The position numbers and the translations under genes are program-made. A stretch of DNA of 64,000 bases from an uncultured Allofournierella sp. GTDB lineage: Bacteria > Bacillota > Clostridia > Oscillospirales > Ruminococcaceae. Where the stretch lies: assembly GCA_944382705.1 (NCBI GenBank), contig CALWNE010000032.1:1-64000 (forward strand). Direction: 5' to 3'. This document shows, one piece after another, positions 55,728 through 64,000 of this stretch; the first letter of the stretch is position 1, and each line of letters opens with the position of its first letter. Below the pieces are notes generated by a model, which saw only the letters and a program-made list of their open reading frames with translations, had not been told where the DNA came from and ran no database searches.

Positions 55728-58613
55728 TCAGCCCACCGCCGAAAGGCTGGTACCGGGGTAGTAATGGGCCAGAATCTGCTGGTAGCTCCAGCCGTTGGCT
55801 GCATAACCCCAGGCGCCAAACTGACTCATGCCGCAGCCATGACCATAGCCATAGGTGGTAATGGAAAAGGCTCCATCGCTGTATGTAATGTCAAAGGCAG
55901 CGCTGCGAATGGGCCGCCCGGAGAAACCGGCCAGAACATTTTCCTGCAATTTGCTGCCGCTGATGGTAACATTGCCCACCCGCATACTGGTAACATAGCC
56001 GGAACTGTTTTTCACCAAATCCCCCATCCAGGTGGAAGGGTCGTCGCTGTAAGCGTACAAATCCTGTCCCAGCCGTTCGCTGGCCCGCTGGGCCACCTCC
56101 TCCACCGTAAACACACGGGTGTTCTGCCAGTTGGTGGCATAGGTCTGGTCATAGGGGCTGTCCACCGCTACCAGATAGGGACGGGAGCTGCCCCACACAT
56201 CCTCGCTGGCATTGGTACCAAAGGCAGCACTTGCAAAATACGGGGTAAAGGCCACCCTGCCGTTGTAGGTCACCACCAGGTCTGCCACCTCCTGGGCTGC
56301 CTGTCGGATGGTGCTGTTGGGCTCTCTGCCCACCACGCTGGGGGCTCCGCCCTGGCTCAAAATCCAGGAGTGGGCCGCAATAATCTGGGCCTTGTAGGCT
56401 TCCACCGGAGCACCGGCGCCCATCTCGGCACGGGCAATCATGGCCAGGCATTCCACCAGGTCCATCTCCTGGCGCACGCCATTCATGGTTACGGTAATGG
56501 TTTTACCGCTGGATGGCGCAGCCGTGGGGGCAGGGGTGGGCGCCTGAGTGGGTGCCGGAGTGGGGGCCTGGGTTTGCACCGGCGCCTGGGTAGCCTGCTG
56601 GATGGGCGCCTGGGTGGCGTTCCCTGCGGGCTGCTGGGTAGGTGCCTCTGTCTGCTGGGGACTGGGGGTGCCAGTGCCGGTTGCCGTGGGCTTGGGGCTG
56701 GCACTGGTGCCCGGCTTTTCACTGCTGCTGGGGGCAGCACTGGAAGAAGGCTCTGGGCTGGCGCTGGTTTCCGGCTGCTGGTTTTCCTGGTTTTCAGGGG
56801 TCAAAAGCTCCCCTTCCACCAGCTGATCCTCCTGGGGCATACCGCTTTCCTGCTGTACATCGCTGCTGGTGGCGCCGCTGGTAAGGTACCAGTTCATCCA
56901 GTACTGGTTCAAGGTTTCCACCGAGGGGGCCTGCTGGTCTGCGGCCTTGTACATGGCCATGGGCAGCAGGGGCTGGTCGGCTGGCTGAATCTGCTTGGGC
57001 TGCAGCACCGCTGTTTCATCGCTGCGCTGCATCCGGCCCAAAATCACCAGCTTGGTGCCATCCTCCATATCGGCCACCAGGGTTGCAAACCGGTCGTCAT
57101 CCTGCAAATCCACCGGCATTTCGTACAGGCTGCGGGCCTTGCTGCCCAATACAAAGGTCAAAAAGTCCTGGTAGTTGCTCAAATCCTCCAGCTCGTACAA
57201 ATCAAATGCAGTGGCCCCTGTTTCGGCAGGGTCCCAGTAGTAAACCGCTGCCACTTTGTAGCGGTAGGTCTGCTCGTTGGTGTAAAGGGTAAAACCGCTG
57301 TTTTGGCTCAGCAATTCCTGGTCGCTCAGGCCATCCAGCCCCGGAATGGACTGGCGGGGACACACCACAATGGGGTTTGCATGAGGGGCTGCCGGGTCAA
57401 CGCTTGCGGTAAACTGGGCCGCCTCCTGCTGGGCCTCGGCGGCATACACCCTGCCATCAGCAGCGGTTTGCGGTACAGCCCCCGCCCGGTAAACCAGCGT
57501 TCCGCCCAGCTGGGGCAGGGCCAGATAGGCCGCTGCCTGGCTGCCTTGCCCCTGGGCCTGGGTCAGGCTGCTGCGAGCGGCTGCATCAAAATCCGCAGTG
57601 CCATAGCCCATTCCCTCCAGAGGGGAGCCACCGCTGCTGTACCGGATGTGCCACACCGAGGCCGCCAGAATGGCCACCGAAAGCACCGCCGCCACACTGC
57701 CCGCCACACGGGCCCAGCCTCTTTTTTTGGGTTTTTGTGCCAGCTGGTCGGTGGGCAGCTGGGCCTGGGCATCAAACAACAGCTGGGCAGCATCCTGAAT
57801 GGGCAAAAACCCGTCCAGCGCTTCCGCCGGCTGCGCCGTGCGCTTGGGCTGAACCTGCGGCCGGGGCTGGGCCAAAACCAGGGGCGGGCACTCCTGCCCA
57901 TGGGCAAAGGAGAGCACACCCTCTGCCATGCTCAAGCCACCTGCCAAACGGCGCAGCAGATCCAAAATCCAGGCAGCGGCCAGGGCGTTGGGCTGGGCCG
58001 TTTCCGGCAGGGTGCGCAGCCACACCTTTTTGGCGTCGCACACCAGCACAAAGGCCGGCTGGCCCGGCTGGCTGGGGCTGTAGGCTGCTGCATAGTCCGC
58101 TTTGGAGAGCTTGAGTGCCTCTCTGGCCCGGCTGGCCAGTGGCTGCACCGGGCAGTGGGGATACTTTTTGAGGAGAGCCGCCGAAGGCCTGATTTTTTCG
58201 GCTTTGGTGGGGTGCTCGTAGCTTTGAGAGCCAAAATCATACACCGCCGCCGCCAGCTCCTGCTCCTGGAGCCGGGGCTGCAGCAGCCGCCCGGTAACCC
58301 GGTCTGCTGCCACAAACAATTTTTTCCGGTCTGCCATGGTTTGCAGGGCAGACTGGGTTAAATCTTCCCCATCCTTGCCGTAAACGGCAGGGCCAAACGC
58401 CTTGCGAAAGCGTGCTTCCCATTCATCGCAAATCTGCTGTGCCTGGGCCTGGCTTTCCGCCTTGGCCCGCACACACACAATCAGTTCATCCTCCCGTGCA
58501 AGCAGCTGCAAGCCGGGGCAGCCCTGCTGTGCCGCCCTGCGCAGCTCCTGTTCTACCTGGGCCTGACCTGCGCCAAACAGCCGCAGCGCCAGGATGTGGC
58601 TTTGCTGGTTCAT
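55728..58613 (-). CDS. CinA-like/SpoIID fusion membrane protein
   Basis: 961 residues. (1) About 6-226, cytoplasmic: aligns without gaps for over 100 residues to the C-terminal half of the neighbouring CinA (LALRLFGAGQAQVEQEL against LVLRVVGIGESHLEQQV), but the amidase motif AESCTGG is AADRVTG and the GPGGG loop is gone. (2) Membrane helix about 301-321. (3) About 335-535 resembles class B sortase (SKARSLYEMPVDLQDDDRF) without the His and Cys. (4) Pro/Thr/Ser-rich linker about 600-703. (5) SpoIID domain 704-961 with E730 in ARAEMG and GYGHGCGMSQFGAWGYA. ATG 58613 overlaps the cinA stop. Confidence 0.85.
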   Translation of the reverse strand: MNQQSHILALRLFGAGQAQVEQELRRAAQQGCPGLQLLAREDELIVCVRAKAESQAQAQQICDEWEARFRKAFGPAVYGKDGEDLTQSALQTMADRKKLFVAADRVTGRLLQPRLQEQELAAAVYDFGSQSYEHPTKAEKIRPSAALLKKYPHCPVQPLASRAREALKLSKADYAAAYSPSQPGQPAFVLVCDAKKVWLRTLPETAQPNALAAAWILDLLRRLAGGLSMAEGVLSFAHGQECPPLVLAQPRPQVQPKRTAQPAEALDGFLPIQDAAQLLFDAQAQLPTDQLAQKPKKRGWARVAGSVAAVLSVAILAASVWHIRYSSGGSPLEGMGYGTADFDAAARSSLTQAQGQGSQAAAYLALPQLGGTLVYRAGAVPQTAADGRVYAAEAQQEAAQFTASVDPAAPHANPIVVCPRQSIPGLDGLSDQELLSQNSGFTLYTNEQTYRYKVAAVYYWDPAETGATAFDLYELEDLSNYQDFLTFVLGSKARSLYEMPVDLQDDDRFATLVADMEDGTKLVILGRMQRSDETAVLQPKQIQPADQPLLPMAMYKAADQQAPSVETLNQYWMNWYLTSGATSSDVQQESGMPQEDQLVEGELLTPENQENQQPETSASPEPSSSAAPSSSEKPGTSASPKPTATGTGTPSPQQTEAPTQQPAGNATQAPIQQATQAPVQTQAPTPAPTQAPTPAPTAAPSSGKTITVTMNGVRQEMDLVECLAMIARAEMGAGAPVEAYKAQIIAAHSWILSQGGAPSVVGREPNSTIRQAAQEVADLVVTYNGRVAFTPYFASAAFGTNASEDVWGSSRPYLVAVDSPYDQTYATNWQNTRVFTVEEVAQRASERLGQDLYAYSDDPSTWMGDLVKNSSGYVTSMRVGNVTISGSKLQENVLAGFSGRPIRSAAFDITYSDGAFSITTYGYGHGCGMSQFGAWGYAANGWSYQQILAHYYPGTSLSAVG

Positions 58614-59926
58614 GCTTTCACCTCGTTGCTCTCCTGAACTTCCTTCCAAACAGCCCGGTCACCGGGGGCAAACCACTGGGCTCCGGGAATGGGCAATCCC
58701 AGTACCAGCCGCCGGGCCATGTCCATAGCGTGGGTGGCTGCACTTTCCCGAATGGTCTGGCGGCTGCGCTGGCCCAGGTTCAGCTTTTTAACCGCCACCC
58801 GGCTGCCGCTGCATACCGATACATACACAAGGCCCACGGGCTTTTCTTCGGTTCCGCCGCCGGGCCCAGCAATGCCGGTGATGCCCAGGCCAAAATCCGC
58901 CTGGGCCGCCTTTGCTGCCCCCTGGGCCATCTGGGCAGCTACCTCACTGCTCACCGCCCCCACGGTTTGCAAAAGCTCCTTTTCCACGCCCAGCAGCTGC
59001 TCCTTGGCCTGGTTTGCATAGGTGCAAAACCCAAACCCAAACACCTGACTGGAACCGGGCACATTGGTAATGCTCTGGCTTACCAGGCCGCCGGTGCAGC
59101 TTTCCGCTGTGGCCAGGGTCTTTTGCTGGTGCAGCAATGCCTCCACCAGCGCCTGCTCCAGGGGCACTTCTCCCTGGGCATAAATGGCGTCGCCCAGGAT
59201 AGCATAAAACGCCTGGGCCAGCTCCTGGCAGGCAAGGCGTGCCTGGTCAGCATCCGGCTTCATGGCGGTGATGCGGATATGCACCTCGCTGGTTTTTGCA
59301 TAGAGGGCGGCTGTGGGGTTGCTTCCCTCCAGCAGATGGCTCACCTGCTGTTCCAGATGGCTTTCCCCTATGCCCACCACACGAAGCACCAGACTGTACA
59401 GCCGCTGGGGGCAGTACTGCTCCAGCCAGGGGCGAACCTGACTGTGCCACAGGGGCTCCAGCTCTTTGGGCGGGCCGGGCAGCAGAATGGCCCGTACCCC
59501 CTGCCGCTCCAGCCAGATACCGGGAGCGGTGCCATTGTGGTTGCAGAACCAGCCGCCCCGGCTGGGCACCAGTGCCTGTTTTTCGTTGCTGGGGGGCATG
59601 GTGCGGCCGGTGCGGGCATAGTAGGCTGCAATCTGGGCCAGAATCTCCTGGTTTAATTCCAGTGTATCCTCAAAGCACTGGGCCACCGTGTGCTTGGTCA
59701 AATCATCCGCTGTGGGGCCAAGCCCGCCAGAAAACACCAGCAGGTCACTGCGTTCCATGGCCTGCTCCACCACCTGGGCCAGACGCTGAGGATTATCCCC
59801 CACTACCTGCTGATGGTACACAGAAATGCCCAAATCCGCCAGCTGACGGGCCAAAAAACAGGCATTGGTGTTAAGGATACCCCCCAGCAGCAGCTCGGTT
59901 CCCACACAGATGATTTCCGCCTTCAT
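58610..59926 (-). CDS. cinA: CinA, nicotinamide-nucleotide amidase
   Basis: 438 residues. N-terminal molybdopterin-binding-like domain (ICVGTELLLGGI, FSGGLGPTADDLT), middle KNN domain, and C-terminal PncC amidase (TAESCTGGLVSQ, TGIAGPGGGTEEKPVG) that deaminates NMN for NAD recycling. ATG 59926 follows AAAGGAG; the frame upstream to 59953 covers that site. Its stop overlaps the SpoIID fusion start (ATGA), so the two are translated together. Confidence 0.95.
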   Translation of the reverse strand: MKAEIICVGTELLLGGILNTNACFLARQLADLGISVYHQQVVGDNPQRLAQVVEQAMERSDLLVFSGGLGPTADDLTKHTVAQCFEDTLELNQEILAQIAAYYARTGRTMPPSNEKQALVPSRGGWFCNHNGTAPGIWLERQGVRAILLPGPPKELEPLWHSQVRPWLEQYCPQRLYSLVLRVVGIGESHLEQQVSHLLEGSNPTAALYAKTSEVHIRITAMKPDADQARLACQELAQAFYAILGDAIYAQGEVPLEQALVEALLHQQKTLATAESCTGGLVSQSITNVPGSSQVFGFGFCTYANQAKEQLLGVEKELLQTVGAVSSEVAAQMAQGAAKAAQADFGLGITGIAGPGGGTEEKPVGLVYVSVCSGSRVAVKKLNLGQRSRQTIRESAATHAMDMARRLVLGLPIPGAQWFAPGDRAVWKEVQESNEVKA

Positions 59927-60031
59927 TGCAAGCACACTCCTTTTACGCAGCAACTCCCGCCGGGGCGGGGCTTTTTGATGGTTGGTTTAATGGGTGGAAG
60001 GGAATTTTCCACCAAAGAACCGCAAAATGGT

Positions 60032-61249
60032 TTAAAACTCGTCCAGAGGGTCCAGCTCGTCCTTTTTGTTCATGTCAATGCGGATGCGCTGCACCTGCTG
60101 GGCAGCCTGTTCTTCCAGCTGGGCCAGCTGGGGCATATTGGCTTCCGCCGTCTCAATCTCCTCCAGCGTGGGCTTGGTCTTGGGATGGGAAGGCGTAAAG
60201 ATGGTGCAGCAGTCCTCAAAGGGCAGAATGCTGGTTTCAAAGGTGCCAATGCGCCGGGCCACCGCGGTGATTTCGGTCTTGTCCATGCCAATCAGAGGCC
60301 GCAGAATGGGCAGGTCCTGGGCAGCGTCGGTGCAGGCCAGGGCGTGCAGGGTCTGGCTGGCCACCTGGGCCAGGCTTTCGCCGGTTACCAGTGCCTTGGC
60401 ATCAATTTCCTTGGCAATGCGGTTGGCAATGCGCATCATGCTGCGGCGCATGAGCACGGTGAACAGCACATCCGGCGCATGGTCCCGGATGTACTCCTGG
60501 GGCTGGGTGTAGGGCACCACATACAGCACGCAGCTGCCGGTGTAGGGGCTGATAATCTCTGCCAGGGTTTTTACCTTATCCTGGGCAGCCTGGCTGGTAT
60601 ACGGGGGGCTTGCAAAGTGGATGTGATGCAGCGCAAGGCCACGGCGCGCCATATACCAGGCTGCCACCGGGCTGTCAATGCCGCCGCTGAGCATGGTCAT
60701 GGCACGGCCACTGGTACCCACCGGCAAACCGCCGGGGCCGGGCACCTTGGGGCCATGGACATAGGCGCCGTAATCACGCACCTCCACCATTACCACCAGG
60801 TCGGGGTTGTGCACATCCACCTTTAGGTGATGGAACCGGCTCAGCAGATAGCCGCCCAGTTCCCGGCTCAATTCCGGGCTTTTGAGGGGGAAGGACTTGT
60901 CCGCCCGCTTGGCCTCCACCTTAAAGGTGCGGGCCTGGCGCAGCTGCTCGCCCAGGTATTCCACCGCTGTTTCCTTAATGGCCTCCATGGTTTTTTCGCA
61001 CACTGCTGCACGGCTGAGGGCAGCCAGGCCAAACACCTTGCTCACCCGGTCATAGGCCAGGTCCATGTTGGCCTGGGCACGGTCATCCCGGGGCTCCACA
61101 TACATGGTGCTCTGGGCCTTGTATACCTGAAACTCGCCCAGCTCCTTCACACGCCAGCGCATGGCCTTGCTGAGCACCGCCTCAAAGCTGGCACGATTCA
61201 AACCTTTCAGGGCCATTTCGCCCTGGTAACACATAATGATCTCTTTCAT
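60032..61249 (-). CDS. thiI: tRNA 4-thiouridine synthetase
   Basis: 405 residues: N-terminal ferredoxin-like and THUMP domains, then a PP-loop ATPase with MLSGGIDSPVA. There is no C-terminal rhodanese domain, as in most Firmicute ThiI. It transfers sulfur to U8 of tRNA, with sulfur supplied by the cysteine desulfurase encoded just upstream (42-base gap). AAAGG precedes ATG 61249. Confidence 0.95.
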   Translation of the reverse strand: MKEIIMCYQGEMALKGLNRASFEAVLSKAMRWRVKELGEFQVYKAQSTMYVEPRDDRAQANMDLAYDRVSKVFGLAALSRAAVCEKTMEAIKETAVEYLGEQLRQARTFKVEAKRADKSFPLKSPELSRELGGYLLSRFHHLKVDVHNPDLVVMVEVRDYGAYVHGPKVPGPGGLPVGTSGRAMTMLSGGIDSPVAAWYMARRGLALHHIHFASPPYTSQAAQDKVKTLAEIISPYTGSCVLYVVPYTQPQEYIRDHAPDVLFTVLMRRSMMRIANRIAKEIDAKALVTGESLAQVASQTLHALACTDAAQDLPILRPLIGMDKTEITAVARRIGTFETSILPFEDCCTIFTPSHPKTKPTLEEIETAEANMPQLAQLEEQAAQQVQRIRIDMNKKDELDPLDEF

Positions 61250-61291
61250 GATAACCTTTGCTCCTTGTCGAATGAAAGTAAAATAACTCGC

Positions 61292-62461
61292 TTACTGAAT
61301 GCGGGCCAGGGTTGCCAGACCCTTGCGCAGCCCTTCCAGCAGTGCCTGGATGTCCTGGGGGGTATTATCGGCACACAGGCTGATGCGCAGGGCGGTATCC
61401 GCTCTGCGGGCAGAAAGTCCCATGGCCTGCAAGGTATGGCTGGCCGCCCCCTGGGAACAGGCGGAACCGCTGGAGATATACACCTGCCGCTGCTCCAAAA
61501 AGTGCAGCATGGTTTCGCTTTTAATGCATCCGGTGCTCACATTCATCACCTCCGGAACGGCATCCTGAGGGCTGTTGAAGGTAAGCTCCGGTATCTGGGC
61601 CAAACCCTCCCGCAGCTGCCGGTTCAAATCTTGCAGGGTCTGCCAGCGCTCCTCCCGGCTGCGGTACAGGATGGCTGCCGCCTTGGCAAGCCCCACCGCA
61701 TAGGCGATGTTTTCGGTGCCCGGCCGCACGCCCAGCTCCTGGCCGCCGCCCTTGCCCCGTTCCTGCCCGCCGCCCAGATAGGGGGGCTGGATGTTATAGC
61801 CCCGGCGCAGATACAAGGCCCCCACGCCCTTGGGTGCATGAATCTTGTGGCCGCTTACGGCGTAACTGTCGATGCCTTCCAGGCTTACCGGCACCCGCAG
61901 CCAGGCCTGCACGCCGTCCACATGGACGGCGGTGCGGGGGTTCTTCTCCTTCACCAGCCGGGCCAGCCGGTTTACATCGGTGAGGGTGCCCACCTCGTTG
62001 TTCACCTGCATACAGCAAACCAGCGCGGTGGATTTATCCACAGCATCTGCAAAAGCCTGCAAATCCAGATGGCCGGTTTCGTCCGGATTGATAACCTGCA
62101 CCGTAAAGCCGTACTGGGCCAGCTGGGCGGCAGGCAGGGCGGCACTGGGGTGCTCAAATCCGCTGATGACCACCTTATTGGCCCAGCTGCGCCGGGCCAG
62201 GGCTGCACCCAGAATGGCAATGTTGTTGCTCTCAGACCCACAACCGGTAAAAAACACTTCCCCCGGCTGGGCTCCCAGGGTTTTTGCCACTGCGGCACGA
62301 GCTTTGTCCAGCATGATGCGGCTCTGGTGGCCCGGTTCGTACAGGCTGGAGGGGTTTGCCCAGTGGGTGGTAAGTGCCTCGTAAACAGCCTGCGCCACCT
62401 GGGGGTCCACCATGGTGGTGGCTGCGTTGTCCAGATAATGAACCAATTCGTTGTTTCGCAT
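61292..62461 (-). CDS. iscS: Cysteine desulfurase (IscS/NifS family)
   Basis: 389 residues. PLP enzyme that frees sulfur from cysteine. The N-terminus YLDNAATTMVD, the His of FEHPS, the PLP Lys in SGHKIHAPKG and the catalytic Cys loop SSGSACSQGA are intact. Next to thiI it likely feeds tRNA thiolation (NifZ-like pairing). Start ATG 62461 has a purine-rich but poor site; ATG 62494 is possible and would be nearly leaderless. Confidence 0.93.
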   Translation of the reverse strand: MRNNELVHYLDNAATTMVDPQVAQAVYEALTTHWANPSSLYEPGHQSRIMLDKARAAVAKTLGAQPGEVFFTGCGSESNNIAILGAALARRSWANKVVISGFEHPSAALPAAQLAQYGFTVQVINPDETGHLDLQAFADAVDKSTALVCCMQVNNEVGTLTDVNRLARLVKEKNPRTAVHVDGVQAWLRVPVSLEGIDSYAVSGHKIHAPKGVGALYLRRGYNIQPPYLGGGQERGKGGGQELGVRPGTENIAYAVGLAKAAAILYRSREERWQTLQDLNRQLREGLAQIPELTFNSPQDAVPEVMNVSTGCIKSETMLHFLEQRQVYISSGSACSQGAASHTLQAMGLSARRADTALRISLCADNTPQDIQALLEGLRKGLATLARIQ

Positions 62462-62513
62462 GAGTCGTTCGCTTTCTTTATAAAGTAAATCCATCGATAC
62501 TTATACATGGTAT

Positions 62514-62522
62514 AGTATAACA
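62514..62522 (-). promoter_or_regulatory. Promoter of the iscS-thiI operon
   Basis: Minus-strand TGTTATACT is an extended -10 (TATACT at 62519-62514); the -35 is weak. Confidence 0.5.
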
Positions 62523-62638
62523 GAATCCCCCCGCTTCGTACAGCCAAACATAGCCAAAGCGCCCTCAAAAAAATCGGCTGTTTTTACCATAAACGCCCCA
62601 GTTTATGCCGGCGCAAAGTGCTACTTTTGGTCTGGTGC

Positions 62639-62667
62639 TTGTAACTGCCGCCCGGTTCTGTTAGGAT
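62639..62667 (+). promoter_or_regulatory. Promoter of fhs
   Basis: TTGTAA at 62639-62644, a 17-base spacer and TAGGAT at 62662-62667, with a TG extension. Confidence 0.6.
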
Positions 62668-62744
62668 AAAAAAGGACGATTTACTGCCTTTTCCCTGAAG
62701 GTTTCAGGAGTGTTTGACCCTGGCAAGAAAGGAAGGACATTACT

Positions 62745-64000
62745 ATGAAAACGGATATCCAAATCGCACAGCAAGCCCAGCTGCTTCCCATTGGGCAGAT
62801 TGCCCAAAAGCTGGGTCTGGACCCGGACCAGCTGGAGCCCTATGGCAAATACAAAGCCAAGCTGGACCATCGGATGGCCCGCAAGGAAGGCCCCAGCGGC
62901 AAACTGATTTTGGTAACCGCTATCAGCCCCACCCCTGCCGGCGAGGGCAAAACCACCATCAGCACCGGCCTGGCCGACGGCCTGAATGCCCTGGGCAAAA
63001 AGACCATGCTCTGCCTGCGGGAGCCCAGCCTGGGCCCTGTGTTTGGCATGAAGGGCGGCGCTGCCGGCGGCGGCTATGCCCAGGTAGTGCCCATGGAGGA
63101 CATTAATCTGCACTTCACCGGCGATCTGCACGCCATTGGCGCCGCCAACAACCTGCTGGCCGCCATGGTGGATAACAGCGTATACCAGGGCAACCCTCAT
63201 AACATTGACCCCCGGCGCATTACCTGGAAGCGCTGTGTGGATATGAATGACCGCCAGCTGCGTTTTGTAACCGATGGCCTTGGGGGCAAGGTGAATGGTG
63301 TGCCCCGTGAGGACGGTTTTGATATTACCGTGGCCAGTGAGGTAATGGCCATCTTCTGCCTGGCCACCGACCTGGCCGACCTGAAGGAACGGCTGAGCCG
63401 CATTATTGTGGCCTACACCTATGGGGGCGAGCCGGTGACTGCGGGCCAAATTGGCGCTGCCGGTGCCATGACCGCCCTTTTGAAGGATGCCTTCAACCCC
63501 AACCTGGTGCAGACGCTGGAGCACAACCCGGCCATCATCCATGGCGGCCCCTTTGCCAACATTGCCCACGGCTGCAACAGCGCCGTTGCCACCCGCCTGA
63601 GCCTGAAGCTGGCGGACTATGTGGTAACCGAAGCAGGATTTGGTGCCGACCTGGGTGCAGAAAAATTTTTGGACATCAAGTGCCGCAAAACCGGCCTTGT
63701 GCCCAATGCCGTGGTCCTGGTTGCCACGGTGCGGGCCTTAAAGCACCACGGCGGCTGCCCCAAGGAGGAACTGGGCACCGAAAACCTGGAACAGCTCATC
63801 AGCGGCTGTGCCAACCTGGGCCGCCACATTGAAAACATCCAGCAATTTGGCCTGCCGGTGTGCGTTGCCATCAATCCCTTCCCCACCGATACCGCCGCCG
63901 AGCTGAACTGCCTGAAAACCTACTGCGCCCAGCGGGGTGTGCCCTGTGCAGTGGCTCCCGTCTACACCCAGGGCGGCCAGGGCGGTGCCGAGCTGGCCCG
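62745..64000 (+). CDS. fhs: Formate-tetrahydrofolate ligase (partial, runs off the window)
   Basis: The first 418 codons of a protein normally about 555 long; the 3' end lies beyond the window. It joins formate to tetrahydrofolate with ATP. Visible are [13 protein letters not shown], the nucleotide loop [28 protein letters not shown] and [17 protein letters not shown] 62745 follows AAAGGAAGGA. The reading frame is open to the last base. Confidence 0.96.
   Translation, partial: MKTDIQIAQQAQLLPIGQIAQKLGLDPDQLEPYGKYKAKLDHRMARKEGPSGKLILVTAISPTPAGEGKTTISTGLADGLNALGKKTMLCLREPSLGPVFGMKGGAAGGGYAQVVPMEDINLHFTGDLHAIGAANNLLAAMVDNSVYQGNPHNIDPRRITWKRCVDMNDRQLRFVTDGLGGKVNGVPREDGFDITVASEVMAIFCLATDLADLKERLSRIIVAYTYGGEPVTAGQIGAAGAMTALLKDAFNPNLVQTLEHNPAIIHGGPFANIAHGCNSAVATRLSLKLADYVVTEAGFGADLGAEKFLDIKCRKTGLVPNAVVLVATVRALKHHGGCPKEELGTENLEQLISGCANLGRHIENIQQFGLPVCVAINPFPTDTAAELNCLKTYCAQRGVPCAVAPVYTQGGQGGAELA

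Noticed and set aside
55764..58361. 865-codon open frame antisense to the SpoIID fusion gene
   Set aside because: Low-complexity Gly/His/Leu-rich translation without a ribosome site; a shadow of the real minus-strand gene.

Overview
The window looks like chromosome of a GC-rich anaerobic Firmicute of the Oscillospiraceae/Ruminococcaceae type, close to Faecalibacterium. The evidence is a set of Gram-positive clostridial genes (SpoIID, LCP, SulP, DegV, QueT, HemW and an F-type ATPase in the order B-E-F-H-A-G-D-C), strong AGGAGG-type ribosome sites, frequent TTG/GTG starts, many sigma-A promoters with extended -10 elements, and a leader that matches the class III preQ1 riboswitch known from Faecalibacterium. 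No transposase, phage gene or CRISPR array was seen. Genes are dense on both strands, and converging genes are usually separated by a hairpin that can terminate in both directions.

Layout. 1-180: a tRNA-Arg(CCU) and a chimeric remnant of a second copy. 343-5876: potassium channel, diguanylate cyclase-like protein, SulP transporter, peptidase T. 5951-14853: one glycan operon making UDP-L-FucNAc (fnlABC), two glycosyltransferases, a DUF2304 protein, an MBOAT acyltransferase and its SGNH partner. 14895-18857: a YclNOPQ-type siderophore importer behind palindromic operator candidates. 19012-23234: an operon joining a NeuD-like acetyltransferase/sugar-kinase fusion, a Wzy-like membrane protein, a metallophosphoesterase and luxS. 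23273-28871: BI-1 protein, HemW, L,D-transpeptidase lipoprotein, XpaC-like protein and ROK kinase. 29014-32501: an amino-acid ABC operon with two tandem binding proteins. 32673-34568: patatin joined to a degenerate aminotransferase-like domain. 34945-39815: a small membrane protein, pyridoxine kinase, TrmL, DegV, riboswitch plus QueT, HAD phosphatase, hemolysin III. 39855-47422: SecA, molybdenum cofactor genes and a CitA/DcuS-type two-component system. 47553-53996: the ATP synthase operon. 54214-55549: LCP protein. 55572-62522: SpoIID fusion, CinA, ThiI and cysteine desulfurase. 62639-64000: start of formate-tetrahydrofolate ligase, cut by the window end.

The most unusual items are: (1) the SpoIID protein at 55728-58613. 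Its cytoplasmic N-terminus is a decayed copy of the C-terminal half of CinA (encoded by the overlapping upstream gene), followed by one membrane helix, a region resembling a sortase without its catalytic residues, a Pro/Thr-rich linker and an intact SpoIID domain. (2) Patatin fused to a CobD/HisC-like fold whose PLP lysine is alanine. (3) Two tandem amino-acid binding proteins whose lobe order is circularly permuted. (4) The acetyltransferase-kinase fusion in an operon with luxS. (5) The preQ1-III-type leader of queT. Function claims rest on motif recognition and remembered family features; no database search was possible.
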